Shown: one piece after another, positions 42,325 to 50,609 of the stretch
Position numbering within the stretch: the first letter of the stretch is position 1
Layout: each line of letters opens with the position of its first letter
Assembly (NCBI RefSeq): GCF_014596525.1
Contig: NZ_MSJP01000003.1
Coordinates: 26,316 to 90,315, forward strand
Origin: Streptomyces sp. CBMA291
GTDB taxonomy: Bacteria > Actinomycetota > Actinomycetes > Streptomycetales > Streptomycetaceae
Reading direction: 5' to 3'
DNA: 64,000 nucleotides
Translations under genes and position numbers: made by a program
Notes under the pieces: model-generated
What the model was told of the DNA's origin: nothing
The model's input: the letters and a program-made list of their open reading frames with translations, nothing else
Database searches by the model: none

Positions 42325-43017
42325 TCACTCCGGGTCGCGGACGGTGATCCGGGCGCCGGGGCTGAGCTTTTCGAGCGACCGTGCCAGCTCGGCGCCCGCC
42401 GCTCGGAGTTCGTCCCCGGTCATGGGGGCGAGCGACTCCAGGAGGAAGAAGGCGTCGGTGGTGTCGTCGTCGATCCGGGTACGGGGGCCCTGGCGCCAGT
42501 TCCAGCGGCGGCAGGTGACGCCCTCCTCGTCGCGCCAGACGATCTCGCCGGGCTCGGGGTGCTCGACGGTCTCCGCGCCGCCCGCCATGGTGACGAAGGG
42601 CTCGTCCCCACCGGCCCTGACCAGGCTCATGGCGCCCTGGACGCGGCTCAGGTCCTCGCCGCCGACCGGGATCAGACGGGCGACGCTGACCGCGTTGTAG
42701 GCGTCGACCAGCCGGTTGATCCGGGGCAGTCCGCCGTCCGCGAGGGCGCGCCGGGCGAGCGCCTCCGCCGAGTTGCGCGTACGGGAGGGCTTGGCGCCGA
42801 ACGCGGTGTACGCGGCGCGCCAGGCGGCGATGTGCGGGTCCTGGTCGGGGGTGCGGCCGTCGAGCCGTTCGGCGAGCCGCCGCGCGGCCTCGTCGAGAAG
42901 CGCCGAACTGGCCTCGTCGCTGGGCCCGTTGACCAGTCCGCGGGCTTCGACCAGCAGGAAGCTGAAGCCGGGGGCGAGGGTGCGCACTTCTTCGGAGACT
43001 GTGAGCGTGAGGGTCAT
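42325..43017 (-). CDS. B3/B4 tRNA-binding-domain protein
   Basis: Free-standing homologue of the B3/B4 domain of phenylalanyl-tRNA synthetase beta, 230 residues. Typical segments are GFSFLLVEARGLVNG, WRAAYTAFGAKPSRTRNSAE, LPRINRLVDAYNAVSVARLI and TTDAFFLLES. Such proteins are thought to act as trans-editing or amino-acid-binding factors, function not proved. The start ATG is at 43017. It lies 26 nt after the transglutaminase-like gene on the same strand and may form an operon with it. Confidence 0.85.
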   Translation of the reverse strand: MTLTLTVSEEVRTLAPGFSFLLVEARGLVNGPSDEASSALLDEAARRLAERLDGRTPDQDPHIAAWRAAYTAFGAKPSRTRNSAEALARRALADGGLPRINRLVDAYNAVSVARLIPVGGEDLSRVQGAMSLVRAGGDEPFVTMAGGAETVEHPEPGEIVWRDEEGVTCRRWNWRQGPRTRIDDDTTDAFFLLESLAPMTGDELRAAGAELARSLEKLSPGARITVRDPE

Positions 43018-43043
43018 GATCCGCCGTTCGCCGGTGTCCGGGG

Positions 43044-43643
43044 TCAGAGCTCGGTGGGGAGCGTCCGCCAGAGGGTGGGCCGGTCGGGGGCGGCGCGCAG
43101 TGCGTCGAGGACGACCGGATGTGGTTCAGCATAGAGCACCGGATAGTCCACTTCATTGAACTCCGGGCGTACGGTCCAGGCCAGCCGCTCCTCCCCGATC
43201 GAGAACCGGGCGTCGACGCCGGGCTTGTTGCCGCGCGGGTCCTGCCGGGCCCAGGTCCGCTCCCCCGGGAGCAGGACGGCGACGAGACCGTGGAGCACCG
43301 GACGCGATCCGTCGTCGTCGGCGAGCCGCTGGTAGCAGAGGGCCGCCGGGATCCCCCGGGCACGCAGGAGCGCGGCGTACGCCACCGCCTTGGCGTAGCA
43401 GATGCCGGTGCGCTCCTCCAGGACGTCGGAGGCGCGCCAGGTGACGCGGAGGTCGCCGGAGTCGGCGGAGTGCGGGATGGTGTCGCGGACGTGCGCGAAG
43501 GCCGCTTCGGCGTATGCGTATGCGTCCGGGTGTTCCCGGGAGAGGTGTTCGACGACGCGTCCGACCGTCGGATGCTCGTGGTCGACGGCTTCACCGGGGG
43601 CCAGATAGGCGGCGATGTCCGGGTTCTGCTGGATGAGTTCCAT
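43044..43643 (-). CDS. Transglutaminase-like protein
   Basis: Cysteine-protease/transglutaminase fold protein of 199 residues. The catalytic triad can be read as Cys in EERTGICYAKAVAYAALLR, His in SRPVLHGLVAVLL and Asp in ARQDPRGNKPG. It is a soluble, stand-alone domain with no signal peptide. No ribosome site lies before the ATG at 43643. The bacterial stand-alone proteins are thought to be peptidases or amidases; the substrate is unknown. Confidence 0.85.
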   Translation of the reverse strand: MELIQQNPDIAAYLAPGEAVDHEHPTVGRVVEHLSREHPDAYAYAEAAFAHVRDTIPHSADSGDLRVTWRASDVLEERTGICYAKAVAYAALLRARGIPAALCYQRLADDDGSRPVLHGLVAVLLPGERTWARQDPRGNKPGVDARFSIGEERLAWTVRPEFNEVDYPVLYAEPHPVVLDALRAAPDRPTLWRTLPTEL

Positions 43644-43662
43644 GTGGGGGGAGCGTACGGAA

Positions 43663-43700
43663 ACGGCCGGACGGAAGTCAATGACTTTCCATCCGGCCGT
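43663..43700 (-). terminator. Terminator after the threonine aldolase operon
   Basis: A 9-bp outer stem (43663-43671 with 43692-43700) continued by GGAAGTCA against TGACTTTCC with a one-base bulge, 18 nt past the threonine aldolase stop; a short T-run follows on the minus strand. Confidence 0.85.
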
Positions 43701-43718
43701 ATATTCATGCAGCCCGGG

Positions 43719-44798
43719 TCAGTGGGCGATCTCTTCCTTCAGGGCCTGGAGGAAGGCGTCCACGTCGTCCTCCGTGGTGTCGTAGGCGCACATCCAGCGC
43801 ACATCACCGGCCGCCTCGTCCCAGAAGTAGAAGCGGAAGCGCTTCTGGAGGCGTCGGGACACCTCGTGCGGCAGGCGGGCGAAGACCGCGTTGGCCTGCA
43901 CCGGGTAGAGGATCTCCACCCCGTCGACCTCGCGCACCCCGGCGGCGAGCCGACGGGCCATCGCGTTGGCGTGACCCGCGTTGCGCAGCCACAGGTCCTT
44001 CGCGAGGAGGGCTTCCAGCTGCACCGACACGAAGCGCATCTTCGACGCGAGCTGCATGGACAGCTTGCGCAGGTGCTTCATGTGGCTGACCGTGCCGGGG
44101 TCGAGGACCACGACCGCCTCGCCGAACATCATGCCGTTCTTCGTGCCGCCGTAGGACAGCACGTCGACGCCCACCTCGCTGGTGAACGCGCCCATCGGCA
44201 CGCCGAGCGAGGCGGCGGCGTTGGCTATCCGGGCCCCGTCGAGGTGCACCTTCATGCCCTTGGCGTGGGCGTGCTCGACGATCGCGCGGATCTCGTCCAC
44301 CGTGTAGACGGTGCCCAGCTCGGTGTTCTGGGTGATCGAGACGACCTGCGGCATCGCCCGGTGCTCGTCCTCCCAGCCCCAGGCCTGCCGGTCGATCAGC
44401 TCAGGGGTGAGCTTGCCGTCCGGAGTGGGCACGGTGAGCAGCTTGAGGCCGCCCATCCGCTCCGGAGCGCCGCCCTCGTCCACGTTGATGTGGGCGGACT
44501 CGGCGCAGATCACCGCGCCCCAGCGGTCGGTGAGCGCCTGGAGGGCGGTCACGTTGGCCCCCGTGCCGTTGAAGACCGGGAAGGCCTCGGCGGCGGGGCC
44601 GAAGTGGCCGCGCATGATCTGCTGGAGGTGTTCGGTGTACTGGTCCTCGCCGTAGGCGACCTGGTGGCCGTCGTTGGCGAGGGCGAGGGCCGCGAGGATC
44701 TCCGGGTGGGCGCCGGCGTAGTTGTCGCTGGCGAAGCCCCGGACCGAGGGGTCGTGGCGACGACGGGCGTCGGTCCGGAGTCCGGGGTGCGCGGTCAC
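43719..44798 (-). CDS. Low-specificity L-threonine aldolase
   Basis: PLP enzyme of 359 residues that splits L-threonine or allo-threonine into glycine and acetaldehyde. The PLP lysine lies in SYGGTKNGMM (Lys220) and the ring-pairing Asp in VHLDGARI (Asp187). The N-terminal RGFASDNYAGAHPE and NGTGANVTAL are typical. The GTG at 44798 overlaps the SDR stop (GTGA), so I prefer it to longer starts at 44816 or 44855. It is the last gene of a coupled three-gene operon. Confidence 0.93.
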   Translation of the reverse strand: MTAHPGLRTDARRRHDPSVRGFASDNYAGAHPEILAALALANDGHQVAYGEDQYTEHLQQIMRGHFGPAAEAFPVFNGTGANVTALQALTDRWGAVICAESAHINVDEGGAPERMGGLKLLTVPTPDGKLTPELIDRQAWGWEDEHRAMPQVVSITQNTELGTVYTVDEIRAIVEHAHAKGMKVHLDGARIANAAASLGVPMGAFTSEVGVDVLSYGGTKNGMMFGEAVVVLDPGTVSHMKHLRKLSMQLASKMRFVSVQLEALLAKDLWLRNAGHANAMARRLAAGVREVDGVEILYPVQANAVFARLPHEVSRRLQKRFRFYFWDEAAGDVRWMCAYDTTEDDVDAFLQALKEEIAH

Positions 44799-45556
44799 GG
44801 CTTGGGGGTCAGCCACAGACGCTGTCCATTCAGTTCCTGGGCGGGCTTGCTCCACAGGCCGACGATCTCGCGGGCCAGGTCGTCGACGTCGGTGAAGCCC
44901 GCGAATTTCGCATCGGGGCGTTCGGCGCGCATGGCGTCGTGCACCAGTGCCTTGATCACCAGGATGGCAGCCGCCGCCTGGGGGCCTTCGTCTCCCCCGA
45001 GCTTGCGGAAGGAGTCGGCCATGGCGAGGGTCCAGGCCTCGGCCGCCGCCTTGCCCGCGTTGTACGCGGCGTTCCGCGCGACCGGCTTGTGCGCGCCGAC
45101 CTGGCTGATCAGGGCGTAGCGACCCCGGCCGCCGCCGCGCAGCAGGGCGTCGTGGAAGGCGAGGGAGGTGTGCTGGACGGTGCGGACGAGGAGCTTCTCC
45201 AGGAAGTCCCAGTCCTTGAGGTCCGTCTCGGTGAAGGAGGGGCTGCCGCGCCAGCCTCCGACGAGGTGGACCAGGCCGTCGACGCGGCCGAATTCCTTCT
45301 CCGTCTTGTCGGCCCAGTCGCGGGTGGCGGCCAGGTCGAGCAGGTCGACGGTGTCGCCGACGACCTTGGCGCCGCCGTGGGCGTAGCTGGCGGCGTCGAC
45401 GGCCTCCGCGAGGCGGGCCGGGTCGGCGTCGGACGCGACCACGGTGGCGCCCGCCTCGGCGAGGCGCAGCAGGGCCGCGCGGCCCGCGGGTCCCGCCGCT
45501 CCGGCGACCGCGATGACGGCGCCGTCGAGCGGCCCGCCGTTTCCGTTGGCGTTCAT
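44795..45556 (-). CDS. SDR family oxidoreductase
   Basis: Short-chain dehydrogenase of 253 residues. The cofactor motif is VAGAAGPAGRAALLRLAEAG, a GxxGPxG variant of TGxxxGxG, and the catalytic region has ISQVGAHKP and AAYNAGKAAAEAWT with the YxxxK pair. A Gly/Arg-rich loop, GGGRGRY, precedes it. The start at 45556 has AGGAGG; a GTG at 45595 overlapping the previous stop (GTGA) is possible. Its substrate is unknown; the coupling with DUF6421 and threonine aldolase suggests one pathway. Confidence 0.85.
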   Translation of the reverse strand: MNANGNGGPLDGAVIAVAGAAGPAGRAALLRLAEAGATVVASDADPARLAEAVDAASYAHGGAKVVGDTVDLLDLAATRDWADKTEKEFGRVDGLVHLVGGWRGSPSFTETDLKDWDFLEKLLVRTVQHTSLAFHDALLRGGGRGRYALISQVGAHKPVARNAAYNAGKAAAEAWTLAMADSFRKLGGDEGPQAAAAILVIKALVHDAMRAERPDAKFAGFTDVDDLAREIVGLWSKPAQELNGQRLWLTPKP

Positions 45557-45591
45557 GGGCGACGCCTCCTCCGTGTTCTCGGTGCCCGCGC

Positions 45592-46998
45592 TCACGCGGC
45601 GGCCCGCTCTGCCCGCGGGGCGCCGGTGGCGGTGATCCCCTTCGTCTCGGCGATCACGCCCTTCAGCTTCTTGGCGAGGGCCTCGAAGAACATGCTGAGC
45701 GGAAACTCGTCGGGAAGCACGTCGTCGACGAGCTTGCGCGGCGGGAGGGAGAGGTCCAGGGCCTCGGGACCCTTGGCCCAGGTGGAGCCCGGGTGGGGGG
45801 CGAGATAGGCGGAGACCAGCTCGTACGCCTTGAACCAGTGGACGAGCTTCGGGCGGTCGATGCCGTCGCGGTAGAGCGTCTCGATCTCGGCGCAGAGGCG
45901 GTTGGTGACCTCGGGGGCCCGCTGCCAGTCGATCTTGAGGGTGTTGTCCGTCCAGCGCACCACGTCGTTCTTGTGCAGGTACGCGAAGAGGAGCTGGCCG
46001 CCGAGACCGTCGTAGTTGCGGTTGCGGTCGCCGGAGAGCGGGAAGCGGAACATGCGGTCGAAGAGGACCGCGTACTGCACGTCACGGCCGTGCGTGTTGC
46101 CTTCGGCCTCCAGCTTCACAGCCTCCTTGAAGGCGGTGAGGTCGCAGCGCAGCTCTTCGAGGCCGTACATCCAGAAGGGCTGGCGCTGCTTGATCATGAA
46201 GGGGTCGAAGGGCAGGTCCCCGTGGCTGTGGGTGCGGTCGTGGACCATGTCCCAGAGCACGAAGGCCTGCTCGCAGCGGGTCTGGTCGCCGATCATCGCG
46301 GCGATGTCGTCCGGCAGCTCGATGCCGAGGGTGTCGACGGCCGCCTCGGTCACCTTGCGGAAGCGGGCCGCCTCGCGGTCGCAGAAGATGCCGCCCCAGG
46401 TGAAGCGCTCGGGGGCCTCGCGGACGGCGATGGTCTCCGGGAAGAGGACGGCGGAGTTGGTGTCGTACCCGCTGGTGAAGTCCTCGAAGGTGATGCCGCA
46501 GAAGAGCGGGTTGTCGTAGCGGGTGCGTTCCAGCTCCGAGAGCCACTCGGGCCAGACCATGCGGAGCACGACGGCTTCGAGGTTGCGGTCCGGGTTCCCG
46601 TTCTGCGTGTACATCGGGAAGAGCACGAGGTGCTGAAGTCCGTCGACGCGGTCGGCGGCCGGGTGGAAGGTGAGCAGCGAGTCCAGGAAGTCCGGGACGG
46701 TGAAGCCGCTCTCGCCCCACTTGCGCAGGTCGGAGACGAGGGCGCGGTGATAGGCGCCGTCGTGCGGGACGAGCGGGGAGAGCTGCTCGATGGCGGAGGT
46801 GACGCGGTCGAGGGTCAGCTCCGCGAGGGAGCGGGCGGGCGCGCCCTCGCGCCCGAAGTCGATGGAGCCGTCCGTGCTCTGCCAGGTGCGGATCTCTTCC
46901 ACGGCGTTCTTGAGCTCGGGCCAGGCGGGGTGATCGATCACTCGGGCTTCGGTGGATATCCCCCCACCGGTCATGTCCTGCTCAAGAATTTCCGTCAT
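45592..46998 (-). CDS. DUF6421-type protein
   Basis: Soluble protein of 468 residues belonging, I believe, to the actinobacterial DUF6421 group. Notable motifs are LVLFPMYTQNGNPDRNLEAV, FVLWDMVHDRTHSHGDLPFD and RKLVDDVLPDEFPLSMFFEA. The cluster HDRTHSHGD could bind metal. The start at 46998 has GGAGG at 7 nt. The stop overlaps a possible start of the SDR gene, so the operon is DUF6421-SDR-threonine aldolase. Function unknown. Confidence 0.75.
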   Translation of the reverse strand: MTEILEQDMTGGGISTEARVIDHPAWPELKNAVEEIRTWQSTDGSIDFGREGAPARSLAELTLDRVTSAIEQLSPLVPHDGAYHRALVSDLRKWGESGFTVPDFLDSLLTFHPAADRVDGLQHLVLFPMYTQNGNPDRNLEAVVLRMVWPEWLSELERTRYDNPLFCGITFEDFTSGYDTNSAVLFPETIAVREAPERFTWGGIFCDREAARFRKVTEAAVDTLGIELPDDIAAMIGDQTRCEQAFVLWDMVHDRTHSHGDLPFDPFMIKQRQPFWMYGLEELRCDLTAFKEAVKLEAEGNTHGRDVQYAVLFDRMFRFPLSGDRNRNYDGLGGQLLFAYLHKNDVVRWTDNTLKIDWQRAPEVTNRLCAEIETLYRDGIDRPKLVHWFKAYELVSAYLAPHPGSTWAKGPEALDLSLPPRKLVDDVLPDEFPLSMFFEALAKKLKGVIAETKGITATGAPRAERAAA

Positions 46999-47091
46999 GC
47001 CACTTCCTCCACAGGAGAACCTCGCGTAAAGACACCGTAACCACCGACGGTTCTTCGCCACAAGAGGAGCATGGGAAAATTTCCGGTAACA

Positions 47092-47131
47092 CCCCCCTGT
47101 CAACAGAAGTTTTTCCTGTTACTCAGGGGGG
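47092..47131. repeat. Nested inverted repeat upstream of the DUF6421 operon
   Basis: CCCCCCTG (47092-47099) and CAGGGGGG (47124-47131) enclose a second pair, AACAG (47102-47106) and CTGTT (47116-47120). On the minus strand TTGACA at 47098-47103 could be a -35 box inside the repeat. It lies 24 nt after the GNAT gene and about 95 nt before the DUF6421 start, so it could be a terminator or an operator. Confidence 0.65.
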
Positions 47132-47154
47132 AATCCCTTCTTCCGCCGGAGGGC

Positions 47155-47706
47155 TCACGCCAGCGGCTTCACCAGGAGCTCGAACTCCAGGTCGTCACGC
47201 TGAGGCACCCCGAAGCGCTCGTCCCCGTAAGGGAACGGCGACATCCGCCCGGTGCGCCGGTAGCCGCGCCGCTCGTACCAGGCCACCAGCTCCTCGCGTA
47301 CGGAGATCACCGTCATGTGCATCTCCCGCGCGCCCCACAGCTCGCGGACCCGGCGCTCGGCCTCCGCGATGATCAGCTTGCCCAGTCCCGCGCCCTGGAG
47401 CTCGGGACGGACGGCGAACATGCCGAAGTAGGCCGCCTCGCCCCGGTCCTCCAGCTGGCAGCAGGCCACCAGGACGCCATCGCGCTCCACCACCAGAAGA
47501 CAGCTGCCGGGCGTGGTGATCACCGCCGCCACCCCCTCGGCGTCGGTGCGCTGCCCCTGGAGGAGGTCCGCCTCCGTGGTCCAGCCGCCCCGGCTGTCGT
47601 CGCCCCGGTAGGCCGACTCGACGAGCGGGACGAGTGCCGGGACGTCGTCGAGGACCGCCTCCCGGTAGGTGATCCGGCCGGTCTCGTGAGGCGTGGCGGT
47701 TTCCAT
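47155..47706 (-). CDS. GNAT family N-acetyltransferase
   Basis: Acetyl-CoA-dependent acyltransferase of 183 residues. The acetyl-CoA loop is FAVRPELQGAGLGKLIIAEA, the R/QxxGxG/A signature, and the beta-4 strand is GEAAYFGMFAVR. The C-terminal strand ISVREELVAWYERRGYRRTG is typical. The substrate is not readable. ATG at 47706; it is divergent from the DUF5134-like gene. Confidence 0.9.
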   Translation of the reverse strand: METATPHETGRITYREAVLDDVPALVPLVESAYRGDDSRGGWTTEADLLQGQRTDAEGVAAVITTPGSCLLVVERDGVLVACCQLEDRGEAAYFGMFAVRPELQGAGLGKLIIAEAERRVRELWGAREMHMTVISVREELVAWYERRGYRRTGRMSPFPYGDERFGVPQRDDLEFELLVKPLA

Positions 47707-47880
47707 GCGAGCAGGGCTCCCCTCGGGCGCTGACGATCGCGGTGCGCGACCCGGCCCGAGCCTAACGCGCCCCCCTCACCGCCCCTGCCGTACGCCCGTG
47801 CGCGACCGTGCGCCCGCGTGTGCCGGGCGGGCGGCGGGCATGCCTCCGGGGAGCGGACCGCGTCGAGGGGGAGGTGTGCC

Positions 47881-48474
47881 GTGCACGGAGCGGCCCTGTC
47901 CGGATGGCTGATGGTCGCGCTGTGCGCGGCCACGGGGGCGTACTGCCTGCTCCGCATGCGCGAGGGCACCGGGATCGAGCGCCGGGCGGCGGGCGGCGAG
48001 GCGGTGATGGGCTTCGGCATGGCCGCCATGGCGCTGCCCGCCGCCGCGCTCACCCCGCCCGAGTGGAGCTGGACGGTGTACGCGGCGGTGTTCGGCACGG
48101 CCGCCCTGCACGGCCTCTTCGCGATCCGCCGCGGCGGCCACCATCTGCACCACCTGGTGGGCTCGCTCGCCATGGTCTACATGGCGGTGGCGATGGCGGC
48201 GGCCGGCCCCGGAGCACACACGGCGCACCACGGGGGCACGACGGCGGGCGTCCCCGTACTCACCGGCAGCCTCCTCCTCTATTACGGGGTGTACGTGCTC
48301 CACACGGGCGCGCGGCTCGTCCCGGCGCCGGGACCCGCGCCGGGGCCGGTCCCGGGAGCGGTCCCTGCGGGCACCGGCGGAGGAGGGCCCGCCGGGAGCG
48401 CCCGGCCGGAACTGGCACGGGTCTGCCGCCTCTCGATGGCGCTCGCGATGGTCGCGATGCTGGTGACGCTCTGA
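47881..48474 (+). CDS. DUF5134-type membrane protein
   Basis: Integral membrane protein of 197 residues with about five helices: SGWLMVALCAATGAYCLLRM, GEAVMGFGMAAMALPAAAL, VYAAVFGTAALHGLFAI, LVGSLAMVYMAVAMAA, and one at the C-terminus. His residues cluster in the third loop (HHLHHLVG) and in TAHHGG, suggesting copper or haem contacts. I believe it belongs to DUF5134. The GTG at 47881 follows GGGGGAGG. Confidence 0.75.
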   Translation: MHGAALSGWLMVALCAATGAYCLLRMREGTGIERRAAGGEAVMGFGMAAMALPAAALTPPEWSWTVYAAVFGTAALHGLFAIRRGGHHLHHLVGSLAMVYMAVAMAAAGPGAHTAHHGGTTAGVPVLTGSLLLYYGVYVLHTGARLVPAPGPAPGPVPGAVPAGTGGGGPAGSARPELARVCRLSMALAMVAMLVTL

Positions 48475-48489
48475 CCCGCCTTCACCGCG

Positions 48490-48598
48490 GGGAGCCCGGG
48501 GCTGGGGCTGGGAGCCCGGGGCTGGGGCTGGGACTGGGAGCCCGAGGCTGAGGCTGAGGCTGGGACTGGAAGCCCGGGGCTGGGGCTGGGCCTGCTTC
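48490..48598. repeat. Imperfect tandem repeats GGAGCCCGGGGCTGGGGCTG
   Basis: Four degenerate copies of a 20-30 nt unit with GGCTG(A/G)GGCTG steps, past the stop of the DUF5134-like gene. With the next repeat this fills the 330-nt gap to the M56 gene. An antisense frame of 89 codons exists but is low complexity. Confidence 0.75.
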
Positions 48599-48635
48599 TG
48601 AGTCTGCGGCCCGGCGGGAGGGGCCCGCGTGCGAC

Positions 48636-48711
48636 GCCGCCCTCCCCACGCCGGGCCGCCCTCCCCGCGCCGGGCCGCCCTCCCCGCGCCGGGCCGCCCT
48701 CCCGGTGCCGG
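48636..48711. repeat. 19-bp tandem repeat, 4 copies
   Basis: Unit GCCGCCCTCCCCGCGCCGG at 48636, 48655, 48674 and 48693; the two inner copies are identical, the outer ones differ at one and two or three positions. Intergenic. Confidence 0.9.
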
Positions 48712-48804
48712 GGCCTTCCCCGGGCGGCAACGAAACCGTGGTGTGCGTCACTTGGCGTGCGAGGCCGTACCCCGGGCCCGTATCCCGCTCATAGGGTGAC
48801 GCCC

Positions 48805-49740
48805 ATGTGGGTCTCCCTCGCGCTGTTCCTGTTCGGCCTTCTGACCGCCCTCACGGCTCCCCGGCTCCTCGCGCGAGCGCACTGGGCGGAGCGAGAACCC
48901 GTGGTGGCCCTCTGGGCCTGGCAGTGCGTGGTCGCCGCCGTGCTGCTGAGCTTCGCGCTCTCCATGACGTTCAGCGCCTCCGCCGCCTGGCAGGCCGTCC
49001 GGGGGCAGCTCTTCGCGCCCGCACCGCGCGCGGTGGTCGAGGCCTACGAACTCGGCACGAGCGGCCCCTGGTCCGCCGTGCTCGCGGTGGCCCTGGCGGC
49101 CGGTGGGCTGTGGTCCGGGGCGATGCTCGGCCGGGAGATCGGCCTGGCCCGCGCCGGGCGCCGCCGGCGGCGCGGCGAGCTGCTCGTGCGCGCGCCCCTG
49201 CTGCCGGGCGAACAGCCGGGCGACGAGCGGCTCGTCGTCCTGGAGGGCGAGCGGGCGGGCGCCTGGTGGCTGGCCGGGGCGGCACCCCGACTGGTCGTCA
49301 CCACGGCGGCGCTGCGGCGGCTGAAGGGACGCCAGCTCGACGCCCTCCTCGCCCATGAGCAGGGGCACGCGCGCGCCCGGCACGACTGGCTCCTGCACTG
49401 CTCGGCGGCGCTGGCCTCGGGATTCCCCGGCGTCCCGGTCTTCGCGGCCTTCCGCGAGGAGATGCACCGTCTGGTGGAGCTGGCCGCCGACGATGTGGCC
49501 TCGCGCCGCTTCGGACGCCTGACGATCGCCCTCGCCCTCGTCGAACTGAACGAGGACCGGGGCGTGTTCGGACCCGGCTCCGCCCCCGACGCGGACCTTC
49601 CGCAGCGGGTGAACCGACTGCTCTCGGCCACGCCCCGGCTCCCCGCGAGCCACCGCCTGCGCCTGACGGCCGCCGCCGCCCTGGTGCCGGTGGTCCCGGT
49701 GCTCGTGGCTTTCGTACCGGCGCTCCGCGCACTGGGATGA
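48805..49740 (+). CDS. M56 family membrane metallopeptidase
   Basis: BlaR1/MecR1-like membrane protease of 311 residues without the antibiotic-sensor domain. The zinc motif HExxH is LLAHEQGHARARHDWL, with a downstream Glu in RLVELAADDVAS. Membrane segments are at the N-terminus (LALFLFGLLTALTAP), after residue 40, near residue 95 and at the C-terminus. No BlaI-type repressor gene is next to it here. ATG at 48805. The PAP2 phosphatase gene follows by 65 nt. Confidence 0.85.
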   Translation: MWVSLALFLFGLLTALTAPRLLARAHWAEREPVVALWAWQCVVAAVLLSFALSMTFSASAAWQAVRGQLFAPAPRAVVEAYELGTSGPWSAVLAVALAAGGLWSGAMLGREIGLARAGRRRRRGELLVRAPLLPGEQPGDERLVVLEGERAGAWWLAGAAPRLVVTTAALRRLKGRQLDALLAHEQGHARARHDWLLHCSAALASGFPGVPVFAAFREEMHRLVELAADDVASRRFGRLTIALALVELNEDRGVFGPGSAPDADLPQRVNRLLSATPRLPASHRLRLTAAAALVPVVPVLVAFVPALRALG

Positions 49741-49805
49741 CGGCCGGGGAGGGCGTGCCCGGTGTCGGGGTACGCCCGGAGCCGGGGGTCCGGCAGGATC
49801 GGGGG

Positions 49806-50480
49806 ATGCGTACCTCCGCCGTGGTCACCGGGGTCCTGGCCGTTCTGCTGCTCGTGCTCGTCGCCGTGGGCTGGGCGCCGCTGCTCTCCTTCGACCGCTC
49901 GGTCTCCGTCGCCCTCCACCGGCACGCCGTCGCCCACCCTGGGTTCACCCATCTCAACCGGGTGCTCAGCGACTGGGTGTGGGACCCGTGGACCATGCGC
50001 GCCCTGGCCGCCGCGACGGCGCTGCTGCTGTGGTGGCGGCGGGAGTGGCGCACCGCCCTGTGGGTGGCGGGCGTGAGCCTGCTGACCGTGGGGCTTCAGC
50101 AGGGGCTGAAGGCGCTGGTGGGGCGGGAGCGACCGCACTGGGTGGACCCGGTGGACTCGGCGCGGTACGCCGCCTTCCCGTCCGGGCACGTCCTGACGGC
50201 GACGGTGACCTGTGGACTGCTGCTCTGGGTGCTCGCGTCGCACTGGCGGGACGAGTGGCGCGGCTGGGGCACCCTGACGGGCGTCGCCGTGTTCTCGGTG
50301 CTCGGGGTCGGCTGGACGCGGGTCTATCTGGGCGTGCACTGGCCCTCGGACGTCCTGGGCGGCTGGCTGTTCGGCTGGTGCCTGGTGGCCGTGACGGTCT
50401 TGGCGTACCGCCGGAGCGAGCGGCGCCGTACGCGGAAGGGACACGGCGGCACGGGGAGCCGGAGCGGAGGTGCGGTATGA
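49806..50480 (+). CDS. PAP2-family phosphatase
   Basis: Membrane lipid phosphatase of 224 residues. The three acid-phosphatase motifs are KALVGRERPHW, FPSGHVLTA and GWTRVYLGVHWPSDVL. Six helices are expected. It probably dephosphorylates an isoprenoid or glycerolipid pyrophosphate at the outer face. The ATG at 49806 is preferred; ATG at 49737 overlapping the M56 stop would add 23 residues. A large inverted repeat follows its stop. Confidence 0.9.
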   Translation: MRTSAVVTGVLAVLLLVLVAVGWAPLLSFDRSVSVALHRHAVAHPGFTHLNRVLSDWVWDPWTMRALAAATALLLWWRREWRTALWVAGVSLLTVGLQQGLKALVGRERPHWVDPVDSARYAAFPSGHVLTATVTCGLLLWVLASHWRDEWRGWGTLTGVAVFSVLGVGWTRVYLGVHWPSDVLGGWLFGWCLVAVTVLAYRRSERRRTRKGHGGTGSRSGGAV

Positions 50481-50482
50481 CG

Positions 50483-50525
50483 CCGTCTGTTCTGGACGAT
50501 CCCCCGTGTCGCCCAGAACAGACGG
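50483..50525. terminator. 13-bp inverted repeat after the PAP2 gene
   Basis: CCGTCTGTTCTGG (50483-50495) and CCAGAACAGACGG (50513-50525) with a 17-nt spacer, directly after the PAP2 stop and 85 nt before the TetR start. It could terminate the PAP2 transcript or serve as the TetR operator; the moderate base content of the arms fits an operator too. Confidence 0.6.
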
Positions 50526-50609
50526 CTGTTCCGCGGGTATGCCGCAGAGGCATGCCGACGGAATGCGCCGAGTATATTGGCCCGCAGCCAGTCAACGCAG
50601 GAGTCCAGC

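Noticed and set aside
48482..48751. 89-codon minus-strand frame over the repeats
   Set aside because: Almost wholly low-complexity Gln/Pro/Ser/Gly translated from tandem repeats; no ribosome site.
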